Of a stretch of 64,000 bases of DNA, positions 1 to 8,548 are shown piece after piece (position 1 is the stretch's first letter; each line of letters begins with the position of its first letter). This DNA is from Mycolicibacterium lutetiense (GTDB taxonomy: Bacteria; Actinomycetota; Actinomycetes; Mycobacteriales; Mycobacteriaceae): assembly GCF_017876775.1 (NCBI RefSeq), contig NZ_JAGIOP010000002.1, forward strand, positions 1,054,001 to 1,118,000. Direction: 5' to 3'. The notes beneath the pieces are model-generated. The model was not told the origin of the DNA. It made no database searches and saw nothing but the letters and a program-made list of their open reading frames with translations. The position numbers were made by a program, and so were the translations under genes.

Positions 1-280
1 GATCGGCGACCTCGGCTTCCAAGTACGCCCACCGGTGGCGACGCTCGTGCACCACACGCGGCGGCAGCGCACCGATGATCTCGCGCCCGATCACCAGATC
101 TTCGGCGGCCTCCCACGCGTGATCGGCGGCACCTTCCTCCACCAACTGTCGCGCAATGGCCTCCTGCCGCGTGCGCAGCCATTCCACGTGTCGCGTCCGC
201 GCTTCCGGATCGGCGAATGCCGGGTCGTGCAGGTAGCAGTCTTGCACCCCATCGAACGCCCGCGCCAATCGATCAATCAT
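1..280 (-). CDS. Hypothetical protein, N-terminal part only (runs off left edge)
   Basis: Reading leftwards from an ATG at 280-278 there is an open frame of about 93 codons that leaves the window. It begins MIDRLARAFDGVQDCYLHDP and is rich in Arg, Glu and Ala, so probably soluble and helical. The start overlaps the stop of hsdR (TGA at 275-273) by 8 bp, which makes it the distal gene of the restriction-modification operon and implies translational coupling. I do not recognise the family. Its position suggests a restriction-linked accessory protein, but that is context only. Confidence 0.6.
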   Translation of the reverse strand, partial: MIDRLARAFDGVQDCYLHDPAFADPEARTRHVEWLRTRQEAIARQLVEEGAADHAWEAAEDLVIGREIIGALPPRVVHERRHRWAYLEAEVAD

Positions 281-3200
281 TCTCTCCCCCTGAAGTTCTC
301 CGTCGAGCAGCGTCGGCATACTGCGGCGCCAACGCCTCCATCTGATCGATGACCTGCTTGATGGCCGCCAGCTGCTTGTCGGGTGGGTACTTGTACCTGA
401 CCAGCAGCCGCTTGATCGATGACCGCAGTTTGGCCCGCACATCGTCGCGCACGGTCCAGTCGGTCTTCGTATCGCGCTGCATCACCGTAACCAGTTCGCG
501 CGCAATCTGTGCCAGCACGTCCTCGCCCTGGAATTCAAGGGCCGACTCGTTGTCGGCCACCGCGTCATAGAAGGCCAGCTCGTCGTGGGACAGCGGCGGT
601 GAAAAGCGCCTTCCTCGATCGCCTTCGGCAGCGACCTCTTTGGCCATCGCGATCAGCTCGGCGATCACCTCGGCGGAGGTGATCTGCTGGTTGGTGTATT
701 TGCGCATCAGCTCCCCGACGCGGTCAGAGAATGAGCGTTGCCGCACGAGGTTGTTTCGGGTGGCCACCCCCATCTCCTCGGTGATCAGCGCCCGCAGCGC
801 CTCGATCGCCAAGTGCGGGTTGTCCGAACGCTTGGTCTTGGCCTCGAATTCAGGTGTCAGCTCCGAAAGCGACGGCTTCGACAATCCCGCGGCTTCGTAG
901 ATGTCGACAATGCCGCCGGAGGCGGTTGACTCGTCGACGAGCACCGACAGCAGTCGCTTGATGTCCTCCGGTATCGGTTTGCCCTCGGCTTGACGCTGTT
1001 GGGCATCGAGCTTGCCCATCACCACGCGGACCTGCTCGTAGAACTTGACCGTCTGGCGCAGCTCGTCCAAAGTTTGGTTCCCGGCACATAGTGACCAGGC
1101 CCGCGCTAATTGGGCCGACAACGTCCGGAACCGGTCCCCCAGGGTCGGCTCAGTCTGGTTTCCCGGGGTGCTGGGGTCGCGCAGGCGCCCCGCAAGATTG
1201 ACCGCCGTCTTCAGCCAACTTCCGTGCTGGGCATCGATTTTCGACCGCCAGTCATACACAGCGCACAGCTCGTCGAGTTGACCAACCAGCGCGGTCGTCA
1301 GCGCCACCGCCTCGTCGACATCCTTGCCGAGTGGCTGTTCCTTGCGGTCGGTTTCGGTGTACTCGGCGAGCGCCTCGGCCAGATTGTCGATCAACGGCGC
1401 GTAAGCGACCAGCAGGCCGGAGGGCTTGCCTCGGAAGGTGCGGTTGACCCGCGCCAAGGTCTGCATCAGCAATGCACCCTTGAGCGGGCGGTCCAGATAC
1501 AGCGTGTGCAGCGGCGGCGCGTCGAACCCGGTGAGCATCATGTCTTTGACGATGACGATCTGAAGTTCGTCGTCAGCGTCCCGCAGGCGTTTTTGGATGG
1601 TCTTGTTCTGGCCCTCGCGACGAACGTGTTTGGCGACTAGCCCCTGGTCCTGCGCCGAGCCGGAGTAGACGACCTTGATGACGCCCTTGTCGATGGACTC
1701 GTCATGCCACTCGGGTCGCAGTCTGACGATCTCTTCATAGAGGCGCGCGCAGATTTCACGAGTCGCACCGACGATGAAGGCCTTGCCCGGCGATTCGATG
1801 AACGGACGCATCGCTTCTGAGCGGGCATCCCAGTGCGTGACGATGTCCTGAGCCAACTTGGCCAACCGCTCCGGCGCACCGTAGATGGCATTGATGACGG
1901 CGACGGACTTCTCGATCTGGTTGCGTTCCACGTCGTCGAGGCCGAGGGTCGCTTCGTCGACGGCGTGGTCGAGGTCGACTTCGTTGAAGTCTTTCGACCA
2001 GCCGACCTTGGCCAGTCGCGGCTCGAAAAAGACCGGCACCGTGGCCTTGTCCTTGACAGCGCGGGTCAGGTCATAGACATCGATATCCGGACCGAACACG
2101 TCACGGGTGTCGCGGTCGATCCCCGAGATGGGCGTCCCGGTGAAAGCGATGAACACCGCGTTGGGCAGCGCATCACGAATGTGGCGGGCATAGCCGTCGA
2201 GTTGGTCATAGTGGCTGCGGTGGGCTTCGTCGACGATGACGATAATGTTCCGTCGGTCGCTGAGCAGCGGATGGTCGGCGCCCGACTCACGTTCCTGCTT
2301 GGTCAGGTCGAACTTCTGCAGTGTGGTGAAGTAGATGCCACCAGTGGTCCGGTTGGAAAGTTCGTCACGCAACTCCGACCGCTTGGCCACCTTGACCGGC
2401 GATTCGGCGAGAAGCCGGGACCGGTTGAACGTTTCGTACAGCTGCGAGTCGAGCTCTTTGCGGTCGGTGACGACGACGATGGTCGGGTTCTTGAGCTTGG
2501 CCTGTTGGGCGACCAGGTGAGCGTAGAGCTCCATTTCCATCGACTTGCCCGAACCCTGAGTATGCCAGACAACGCCGGCCTTCCCGTTGGTTTCGGCCGC
2601 TTGCACCGTGGAACCAACGGCCTTGGTCACCGCAAAGTACTGGTGCGGCTTGGCGATTCGCTTGGTCAGCCCATCGCCGTCTTCGTCGAACGCAGTGAAG
2701 TTGCGCAGCAGTTGCAGAAAGCGTTCGGTGTTGAACAGTCCGTCGATGAGGGTTTCCAGTTCGATCGGGACATCTTCGTCGACGGCCAGGTCACTGAAGG
2801 TGACAAGCTTGCCGTCATCATCGACGTTCCAGGGAGCGAAATGCTCCAGTGGCGTGAACGGGGTGCCGTAGCGGGCGTTGATGCCGTCACTGATCACGGT
2901 GAGCACCGCGAACCGGAACGCCACGGGAAATTCGCGCAGGTACGTCCGCAACTGGGCGTGCGCGCCGGCGATGTCGGCGTGTTTGGCGCCGGCCTGTTTA
3001 AGTTCGATGATCCCGACCGGCATGCCGTTGAGGTAGAGAACGATGTCGAAGCGCCGGTGCTTTTCCTGGGTGCGGACCGTAACCTGCTGCACGGCAAGGA
3101 ATTCATTCTCATCGGGCTTGTGGCTGACCAGACGGATCGTCGGGTTCTGCTCGATCCCGTCGGCGTCGATATAGCTGATACCGCGGTAACCCGCGACGAG

Positions 3201-3473
3201 ATACTGTTGCAGTCGGTAGTTTTCGGCGAGCGCGTCTTGGGACTGCGGCTGGATGATCGCGGCGCGGGCCTGATCGAGGTATTCGGCGGGGACATCAGGG
3301 TTCAGGTCACGCATCTTGGCCAGCATGCGCCCGGGCAGCACGATGTCGTCCCACGATTCCCGGCCGTCGTCGGTGCCCGGGGCGATCTGGGTGCCGGTGG
3401 CCGTCTCCCACTCATGCTCACCGAGGGTGTCGAGCGCGACCAATTCCCAATCGGCTTCGCTGAATCCGGTCAC
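273..3473 (-). CDS. hsdR: Type I restriction enzyme, R (motor and nuclease) subunit
   Basis: About 1066 residues. HsdR is the ATP-driven translocase and nuclease that cuts unmethylated foreign DNA in complex with HsdM and HsdS. The N-terminal PD-(D/E)XK nuclease is visible as D143 in RFDIVLYLNG and E157-L-K159 in GIIELKQAG. The SF2 helicase follows with Walker A GSGKS near residue 308, DEAH at 415-418, the FTGTP motif, and a motif VI region LMQTLARVNRT. GTG 3473 is chosen because it overlaps the upstream stop as GTGA and is preceded by AAAGGAGA; an in-frame upstream extension would run well into the previous gene. All motifs look intact, so the enzyme is probably active. Confidence 0.96.
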   Translation of the reverse strand: MTGFSEADWELVALDTLGEHEWETATGTQIAPGTDDGRESWDDIVLPGRMLAKMRDLNPDVPAEYLDQARAAIIQPQSQDALAENYRLQQYLVAGYRGISYIDADGIEQNPTIRLVSHKPDENEFLAVQQVTVRTQEKHRRFDIVLYLNGMPVGIIELKQAGAKHADIAGAHAQLRTYLREFPVAFRFAVLTVISDGINARYGTPFTPLEHFAPWNVDDDGKLVTFSDLAVDEDVPIELETLIDGLFNTERFLQLLRNFTAFDEDGDGLTKRIAKPHQYFAVTKAVGSTVQAAETNGKAGVVWHTQGSGKSMEMELYAHLVAQQAKLKNPTIVVVTDRKELDSQLYETFNRSRLLAESPVKVAKRSELRDELSNRTTGGIYFTTLQKFDLTKQERESGADHPLLSDRRNIIVIVDEAHRSHYDQLDGYARHIRDALPNAVFIAFTGTPISGIDRDTRDVFGPDIDVYDLTRAVKDKATVPVFFEPRLAKVGWSKDFNEVDLDHAVDEATLGLDDVERNQIEKSVAVINAIYGAPERLAKLAQDIVTHWDARSEAMRPFIESPGKAFIVGATREICARLYEEIVRLRPEWHDESIDKGVIKVVYSGSAQDQGLVAKHVRREGQNKTIQKRLRDADDELQIVIVKDMMLTGFDAPPLHTLYLDRPLKGALLMQTLARVNRTFRGKPSGLLVAYAPLIDNLAEALAEYTETDRKEQPLGKDVDEAVALTTALVGQLDELCAVYDWRSKIDAQHGSWLKTAVNLAGRLRDPSTPGNQTEPTLGDRFRTLSAQLARAWSLCAGNQTLDELRQTVKFYEQVRVVMGKLDAQQRQAEGKPIPEDIKRLLSVLVDESTASGGIVDIYEAAGLSKPSLSELTPEFEAKTKRSDNPHLAIEALRALITEEMGVATRNNLVRQRSFSDRVGELMRKYTNQQITSAEVIAELIAMAKEVAAEGDRGRRFSPPLSHDELAFYDAVADNESALEFQGEDVLAQIARELVTVMQRDTKTDWTVRDDVRAKLRSSIKRLLVRYKYPPDKQLAAIKQVIDQMEALAPQYADAARRRTSGGEND

Positions 3474-4567
3474 GGCGAATCTCCTTTGGTCATGTCGCCT
3501 TCGAGTTCGGCTTCGAGTTCTTCGACTGTGGGCAGGCCGGCCTGTAGTTCTTCCGGCAGGTTGGCGGTGATCGCGGTCTTCCACTCCGCGACACCAATCG
3601 GCGCTGCGTAGCCACGCAATGCGTACTCAGCCACGACGTTGTTCTTGCTCTTGCACAGCATCAGACCAATGGTCGGCTTGTCCTCAGCATGGCGCAGTAG
3701 ATCGTCGACAGCGGCCATATACATTCCGAGCTGCCCCAAGTAGCTGGGATCAAAGTCTCCCGCTTTGAGCTCGATCACCACGAAGCATCGCAGCCTCAAG
3801 TGATAGAACAGCAGGTCGGCGTAAAAGTCAGCATCACCGATTTCGAGGTGCACTTGGCGGCCGACGAACGCGAAGCCCTGCCCGAGTTCGAGAAGGAACT
3901 TCTCGACGTGGTCGGTCAGCACACGTTCCAGGTCGTATTCACGGCGGATGTCGGCAATGCCGACGAAATCGAACAGGTACGGATCTCGGGTGGCCTGTTG
4001 GGCGAGATCAGAATCGGCCGGGGGCAACGTTCGAGCGAAGTTGGTGATCGCCCGCCCTGCGCGCCGATGGAACCCCGTCTCGATGTGGTGGACGAGGATG
4101 CTCCGGCTCCAACCGTCGTCCACTGCAGCTTGCGCATACCAAAGTCGCAGGTCAGAGGTGTTCAACTTTTCCAGCAGGGCGATGTGGTGGTACCACGGCA
4201 ATTGTGCAAGTCTCGCTTGCACAATTGCAGCGTCCGGCCACGCGGCCGCAAAGGCACGCATGTACTTGAGGTTCCGCGCCGAGAATCCCTTCGCATCGGG
4301 GAAACGTTCACGCAGGTCAGCTGACAGGCGATCGATTACCCGGGCACCCCAGCCCTGAGCCTCCTGGCGGGCGAGGATCTCGCTACCTACAGCCCAATAC
4401 GTGGTCAGGAGTTCCTTGTTGGCAGCCGCAACGGCCCGCTGACGCCCAATCTGGACATGGCCGGCGACGGCGTCCAGCAATTCGGGATACCAAGCGGGCA
4501 CGGCGGCTGCGGTGGTTGCCAGACGCGATCCTGTGCTCGGAGAACTGGACTTCTGCTGATTGGTCAT
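3470..4567 (-). CDS. YhcG/DUF1016-family PD-(D/E)XK nuclease-fold protein
   Basis: 365 residues. The family has an N-terminal helical DUF1016_N region, here around residues 25-190 with the conserved FSARNLKYMRAF and LPWYHHIALLEKL stretches. A C-terminal PD-(D/E)XK domain follows: D251 in FYADLLFYH, E266-L-K268 in VVIELKAGDF, then QLGMYMAAVDD. Family members often sit inside type I restriction operons, but their biochemical role is poorly defined. The ATG at 4567 has GGAGAG 9 nt upstream. The gene ends by GTGA overlap with hsdR. It is separated from the nucleotidase gene by 168 bp, so it may have its own promoter. An unusual perfect 12-bp inverted repeat lies inside the coding region at 4199-4227. 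Confidence 0.93.
   Translation of the reverse strand: MTNQQKSSSPSTGSRLATTAAAVPAWYPELLDAVAGHVQIGRQRAVAAANKELLTTYWAVGSEILARQEAQGWGARVIDRLSADLRERFPDAKGFSARNLKYMRAFAAAWPDAAIVQARLAQLPWYHHIALLEKLNTSDLRLWYAQAAVDDGWSRSILVHHIETGFHRRAGRAITNFARTLPPADSDLAQQATRDPYLFDFVGIADIRREYDLERVLTDHVEKFLLELGQGFAFVGRQVHLEIGDADFYADLLFYHLRLRCFVVIELKAGDFDPSYLGQLGMYMAAVDDLLRHAEDKPTIGLMLCKSKNNVVAEYALRGYAAPIGVAEWKTAITANLPEELQAGLPTVEELEAELEGDMTKGDSP
4199..4227. repeat. Perfect 12-bp inverted repeat inside the DUF1016 gene
   Basis: The arms CAATTGTGCAAG (4199-4210) and CTTGCACAATTG (4216-4227) match perfectly around a 5-nt loop, within codons for the AIVQARLAQL stretch. Such an AT-richer perfect palindrome is unexpected in coding DNA of this composition. 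It could be a protein-binding site, an mRNA hairpin that tunes translation, or coincidence in a constrained protein segment. Confidence 0.75.
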
Positions 4568-4645
4568 AGCGCCAACTCTCCGCGCGTGGACCGACAAAAC
4601 CTGCGGCGACCGCGGCACCTACGCGGACTATTGCGAGACCGTCCC

Positions 4646-4691
4646 TTGCGCTGCCGCAAGACTGCAAGAGAAGCGCAAGAGTTCCGCAAGA
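4646..4691. promoter_or_regulatory. Phased GCAAGA repeats and TTGCG-CGCAA palindrome upstream of the DUF1016-hsdR genes
   Basis: The 168-bp gap between the nucleotidase and DUF1016 genes holds four GCAAGA copies at 4656, 4664, 4675 and 4686 (spacings 8, 11 and 11 bp, about one helical turn). An inverted repeat TTGCG-4 nt-CGCAA lies at 4646-4659. The cluster is about 80-120 bp upstream of the DUF1016 start. I read it as a possible operator for an internal promoter. No clear -10/-35 pair was identified. Confidence 0.4.
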
Positions 4692-4735
4692 GGATGGGGA
4701 CAATTGACGGGCGCCTGGTTTCCTCACCATGGGCG

Positions 4736-5788
4736 TTAGGCAATCTCCGACTTTGCCGGTTCATCCGTCACCCCCTCGGGCGCACCCACGACGGTCAGCT
4801 CCGCCTTGTCCTTAGGGCCAGGAGGAAATCCCACATCGACAGCGCTTCCCGCCCGTACCCGCGGTTCGTTTGCGACCCCGTAAGGAATGTGCACACCGGC
4901 GATGTGTTCGGCAGCCGTATCGAGATGACCCTGCTGGTCGTCGAAAAAGATGTGAGGGCGAAGGACTTGAAGTACCGTCGACTTCTCGATCCCACCAAGG
5001 AAAAATGCGTCATTCACGTTGACGCCCCAGGCCCGGAGCGAATTCACCGCACGTTCGTGAGCAGGCGCGTTTCGTGCGGTGACCAACGAAACCCGCAATC
5101 TCGGTTGGTATGACCGGTCCTGCAACCGCCGTTCATCTTCAATCGTCTGGATTCTGTTGAGGTCCTCCAGAAGTGGCTTCAGGAGTCCAGGCGCAAGTGG
5201 AACGTCCCGCTTGCTGGACTCATGTTCCAGGTAGTCCTCAAGACCGTCGGCAGACTTGTAAATCTGCTCGGATTCATCGCTTGCCACAACGCCGTCGAAG
5301 TCGAACGCGACGCGGAGCGACGCGTCGGCGGGATCGTACTTTGCGGAGGACGGAAGGACATGTCCGGCGGGCAACCCCAAGGCAATCGCCGCATCCACAT
5401 CCTGCCGGTTCGCCGACAAGAACAACGACATTCTGAACGCCCGAATATAGGCGTACGGGGACTGCCCCTGAGTGAAGACCGCGCGGCTCACCGCCAGTCC
5501 ATGAGCCTTGACCGAACGCATCACTCTGAGCCCCGTCATCGGGTCGTTGTGCGACAGGATGATGACCTCGACGAGGGGATCGCCAGGCCGAAGATCATTG
5601 AGTGCCAACAATCGCTGAATGAATGGGAACGCAACACCGGGCTGCAACGTCTTGTCGAGCCGCTTATCTTGGTACACGCGGTATTTCGCCTCGCCGTGTT
5701 TCTTGAAGTAGGCGTCGGACTTCGCGAGATCAAAGAGCGCGCTTGACGCCACCCCGACGACTAATCGGTCTTCCAACCCGTACGCCAT
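4736..5788 (-). CDS. Cytosolic 5'-nucleotidase, cN-I (NT5C1) type
   Basis: 350 residues; matches the 5_nucleotidase (cN-I) family, whose eukaryotic members hydrolyse AMP and other nucleoside monophosphates. Conserved segments are SSALFDL (15-21), VEVIILSHNDPMTGLRV (about 73-89), AFRMSLFLSAN (117-127), and a HAD-like site DFDGVVASDESE (163-174), followed by SLVTARNAPAHERA and IFFDDQQGHL. It lies inside a type I restriction operon: its ATG overlaps the hsdS stop by one base (TAATG). This placement suggests nucleotide removal coupled to restriction or defence, which is inference. The alternative, a housekeeping salvage enzyme, is less likely given the tight coupling. Confidence 0.9.
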   Translation of the reverse strand: MAYGLEDRLVVGVASSALFDLAKSDAYFKKHGEAKYRVYQDKRLDKTLQPGVAFPFIQRLLALNDLRPGDPLVEVIILSHNDPMTGLRVMRSVKAHGLAVSRAVFTQGQSPYAYIRAFRMSLFLSANRQDVDAAIALGLPAGHVLPSSAKYDPADASLRVAFDFDGVVASDESEQIYKSADGLEDYLEHESSKRDVPLAPGLLKPLLEDLNRIQTIEDERRLQDRSYQPRLRVSLVTARNAPAHERAVNSLRAWGVNVNDAFFLGGIEKSTVLQVLRPHIFFDDQQGHLDTAAEHIAGVHIPYGVANEPRVRAGSAVDVGFPPGPKDKAELTVVGAPEGVTDEPAKSEIA

Positions 5789-6927
5789 TACAGCACCTCC
5801 GAAGCGGCTGCCTCAGCGTCCTTCACGCTGGCCTTGCCCGACATGAGAAGTGGGAGGAGTTCGTCGCGGACGCGAGCGAGCACGGCTGACTCGTCGGTGA
5901 CCGCTCTGGTAACCGCGGCGAAGTCCGTCGATATTTCATCGAACTCCGCCGACTGGGCGGGTAGCTGAAGGGTTAAATTCCTCAGGTTTCCCATGCTGAT
6001 CTTGGGTTGGACGGCGCCGGTGACGAGATGCGCCACATTCGACCGCTTCAGTGCACAGCGAAGAGTCTCCGTCGCGATCCCATTGCCAATCAGCACATGC
6101 GCATGATTGTTCACCCAAGATGGTCCCCAGATGTACTGCAGGACCGGAGCCCCATTGTTGGTGATGACAGAGCCATCTTCACCCACGAGAACCAGTGATT
6201 CGTCGAATATGGGTTCATCCACAAAGTCCAACCTCCCCGCTGCGCCGTAGTACGGCACAGTCCCTCGGCGCTCCTCGCGTTCTCGAGACGAGAGTGGAAT
6301 CCGCTGCCGGTTTCGAAACGCAGCGACCTCGCCGAGTGCCGCTTCTCTGCATCCTGCCTTCAATGCGGACTCGTACTTAGCGGCCAGCAAGCGATCGATG
6401 CTATCGAGCGCCTGTTCGTTGGTGGCAATCTTGTCGTCGAGCGCGCCGAGCACGTCCGCGATCGCCTGTTGCTGCGCGAAATCGGGCGCAGGTATCTTCA
6501 CCTTCAGAAGTTCAGGCTGCCGAATGCCGAGAACCGTCGATCCCGTAGCCCGAGATGCTAGGTCCGCCTGGACAGGTGCAGATTGCAGTGCGTAATAAAG
6601 AAACCTGCAATCCAATACGCCCTTCCGTCCGCGCAATCCGAACACACGTTGACCGATGAGCATTGGCTCATCGGTTCGTACTAGCGCCACGCGGCCAAGA
6701 GGAGCTTCGCTCGTCATGATCACGTCATCGCGCTGAGTGGGATTCGGCATCCACTGCTTCCACGTGTCCCGAGATGCACGTTTGGAATCCCTAAGATCAA
6801 GACCGTCTTGTCGCACTGACATGCCAGATACGACCGGAATACCTGATGCTGCGTAGGGCGGGTTCTTTCCTCGATTGTCGATGAGGAGCTCGAGTGATTC
6901 GCCCAGCACCAGGGGCTCAAGTCTCAT
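5788..6927 (-). CDS. hsdS: Type I restriction-modification specificity subunit
   Basis: 379 residues. HsdS recognises the bipartite DNA target for both HsdM and HsdR. Two target-recognition domains are separated by a conserved helical spacer (QQQAIADVLGALDDKIATNE, near residue 150). A second helical region lies at the C terminus (DEISTDFAAVTRAV ... VRDELLPLLMSGK). The length is normal for a full two-TRD subunit. The start overlaps the hsdM stop as ATGA, and the stop overlaps the nucleotidase start. The recognition sequence cannot be predicted from sequence alone. Confidence 0.94.
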   Translation of the reverse strand: MRLEPLVLGESLELLIDNRGKNPPYAASGIPVVSGMSVRQDGLDLRDSKRASRDTWKQWMPNPTQRDDVIMTSEAPLGRVALVRTDEPMLIGQRVFGLRGRKGVLDCRFLYYALQSAPVQADLASRATGSTVLGIRQPELLKVKIPAPDFAQQQAIADVLGALDDKIATNEQALDSIDRLLAAKYESALKAGCREAALGEVAAFRNRQRIPLSSREREERRGTVPYYGAAGRLDFVDEPIFDESLVLVGEDGSVITNNGAPVLQYIWGPSWVNNHAHVLIGNGIATETLRCALKRSNVAHLVTGAVQPKISMGNLRNLTLQLPAQSAEFDEISTDFAAVTRAVTDESAVLARVRDELLPLLMSGKASVKDAEAAASEVL

Positions 6928-8546
6928 GCCAACCGCTCCAACTGCTCCCGCACAACTGTCTCCAGCCGTGCCGACTCGTCGAACGCGTCCCGCAGTTCCT
7001 TTGTCAGCCGCGCAATCTTCTCGTCGATGGGCTCACCGTCGTCCTCGATGTCGGCCGCTCCCACATACCGCCCCGGCGTCAAAGCATAGTCAGCAGCTTT
7101 GAGCTCCGATAATGTCGCAGACTTGCAGAATCCAGGAACATCTTCGTAAGTCAGCTTTTTCGCCTTGGCCGAAGCAGACCCGCGCCATGCATGGTAGGTA
7201 TCACCAATCCGCACGATGTCCTCGTTAGACAGTGCACGCTCGGCCCGGTCCACCATGTAGCCCAGTTCCCGAGCATCTATGAACAGCATCTGCCCGGACC
7301 GATCCTCAGATCCTTGCTTGCCTGCAGACTTGTCCTTGGCGAAAAACCAAACACATACCGGAATCCCAGTGCTGCGGAACAACTGGGTCGGAAGGGTGAT
7401 CATGCACGACACCAGATCGGCCTCGACGATCTGGGCCCGAATATCGCCTTCCCCGCTGGAGCTCGACGACATCGACCCGTTGGCCATCACCACGCCGGCT
7501 TTCCCGCCTGCGGCCAGCTTGGACAGGATGTGCTGAATCCAGGCGTAGTTGGCGTTGTTGGCCGGCGGCACACCGAAGCGCCACCGCGGATCTTCCTCGT
7601 TGCGGGTCCAATCCTTGATGTTGAAGGGCGGATTGGCCATCACATAGTCCATCTGGACATCGGCGTGCTGGTCCCGGGCGAAGGTGTCACCCCACCGGGC
7701 ACCGAGGCCCTTGTTGTCGATGCCGTGGATAGCCAGGTTCATCTTCGCCATCCGCCAGGTTTCCTCGATGCTCTCCTGACCGTATATGGCAACATCTTTC
7801 GCGTCACCGTCATGTTCGGCGATGAACTTCTCGGTCTGCACGAACATGCCGCCCGACCCACAGCACGGGTCATATACCCGCCCCTTAGTGGGCTCCAGCA
7901 CCTCCACGATCACCTTGACCACGCTGGGTGGGGTGAAGAACTCGCCACCCCGTTTCCCCTCTGCCCGAGCAAAATTCCCGAGGAAGTACTCGTAGACCTC
8001 CCCCATCAGGTCCCGCGCCCGGTGCTCACCCTGACGGCTGAACCGAGCACTGTTGAACAGGTCGATGAGCTCACCGAGGCGCCGCTGGTCGATGTTGTCG
8101 CGGTTGTACAGCCGCGGCAGGGTGCCGACGAGGGTGGGATTGGCCTTCATCACCGCGTCCATCGCCTCGTCGATGAGCTGGCCGATGTTCTTGGCCACCT
8201 CGCCGTCGGTGGCCGGTTTGCCTTTGGCGTTCTCGGCCAGGAAGTCCCATTGCGCGTTGGGCGGGACCACGAACACGTTGTAGCCGTGGTATTCCTCGGA
8301 ATCGTCGATCAGATCCTCGATCTGCGACTCGTCCATCCCGTCGGCGGCCAACTCAGCGCGGATCGTCTCACGCCGCTCGTCGAACGCATCGGACACGTAC
8401 TTGAGGAACACCAGGCCCAGGATCACGTCCTTGTACTGGCTGGCCGAGAGTGAGCCACGCAGTTTGTCGGCGGCCTTCCAGAGTGTGTCCTTGAGCTCCT
8501 TCATGGTCGAAGGCGCCTGCGGCTCTTGTTTTTTGCGGGGCGGCAT
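6924..8546 (-). CDS. hsdM: Type I restriction-modification N6-adenine methyltransferase subunit
   Basis: 540 residues. It transfers a methyl group from S-adenosylmethionine to adenine N6 in the HsdS target. An N-terminal HsdM_N helical domain (about 1-165) precedes the methylase domain with the SAM-binding motif DPCCGSGGM at 226-234 and the catalytic NPPF at 305-308. GGEFFTPPSVV at 200-210 is the usual HsdM signature. It begins 2 bp after the stop of the upstream pseudo-methylase gene and overlaps hsdS by 4 bp. The protein looks complete and active. Confidence 0.96.
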   Translation of the reverse strand: MPPRKKQEPQAPSTMKELKDTLWKAADKLRGSLSASQYKDVILGLVFLKYVSDAFDERRETIRAELAADGMDESQIEDLIDDSEEYHGYNVFVVPPNAQWDFLAENAKGKPATDGEVAKNIGQLIDEAMDAVMKANPTLVGTLPRLYNRDNIDQRRLGELIDLFNSARFSRQGEHRARDLMGEVYEYFLGNFARAEGKRGGEFFTPPSVVKVIVEVLEPTKGRVYDPCCGSGGMFVQTEKFIAEHDGDAKDVAIYGQESIEETWRMAKMNLAIHGIDNKGLGARWGDTFARDQHADVQMDYVMANPPFNIKDWTRNEEDPRWRFGVPPANNANYAWIQHILSKLAAGGKAGVVMANGSMSSSSSGEGDIRAQIVEADLVSCMITLPTQLFRSTGIPVCVWFFAKDKSAGKQGSEDRSGQMLFIDARELGYMVDRAERALSNEDIVRIGDTYHAWRGSASAKAKKLTYEDVPGFCKSATLSELKAADYALTPGRYVGAADIEDDGEPIDEKIARLTKELRDAFDESARLETVVREQLERLA

Positions 8547-8548
8547 CG

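Noticed and set aside
1833..3611. Plus-strand open frame of ~590 codons opposite hsdR
   Set aside because: hsdR motifs on the minus strand are unequivocal; the reverse product is low-complexity.
7191..8453. Plus-strand open frame of 420 codons opposite hsdM
   Set aside because: hsdM SAM and NPPF motifs are on the minus strand; no support for the reverse frame.
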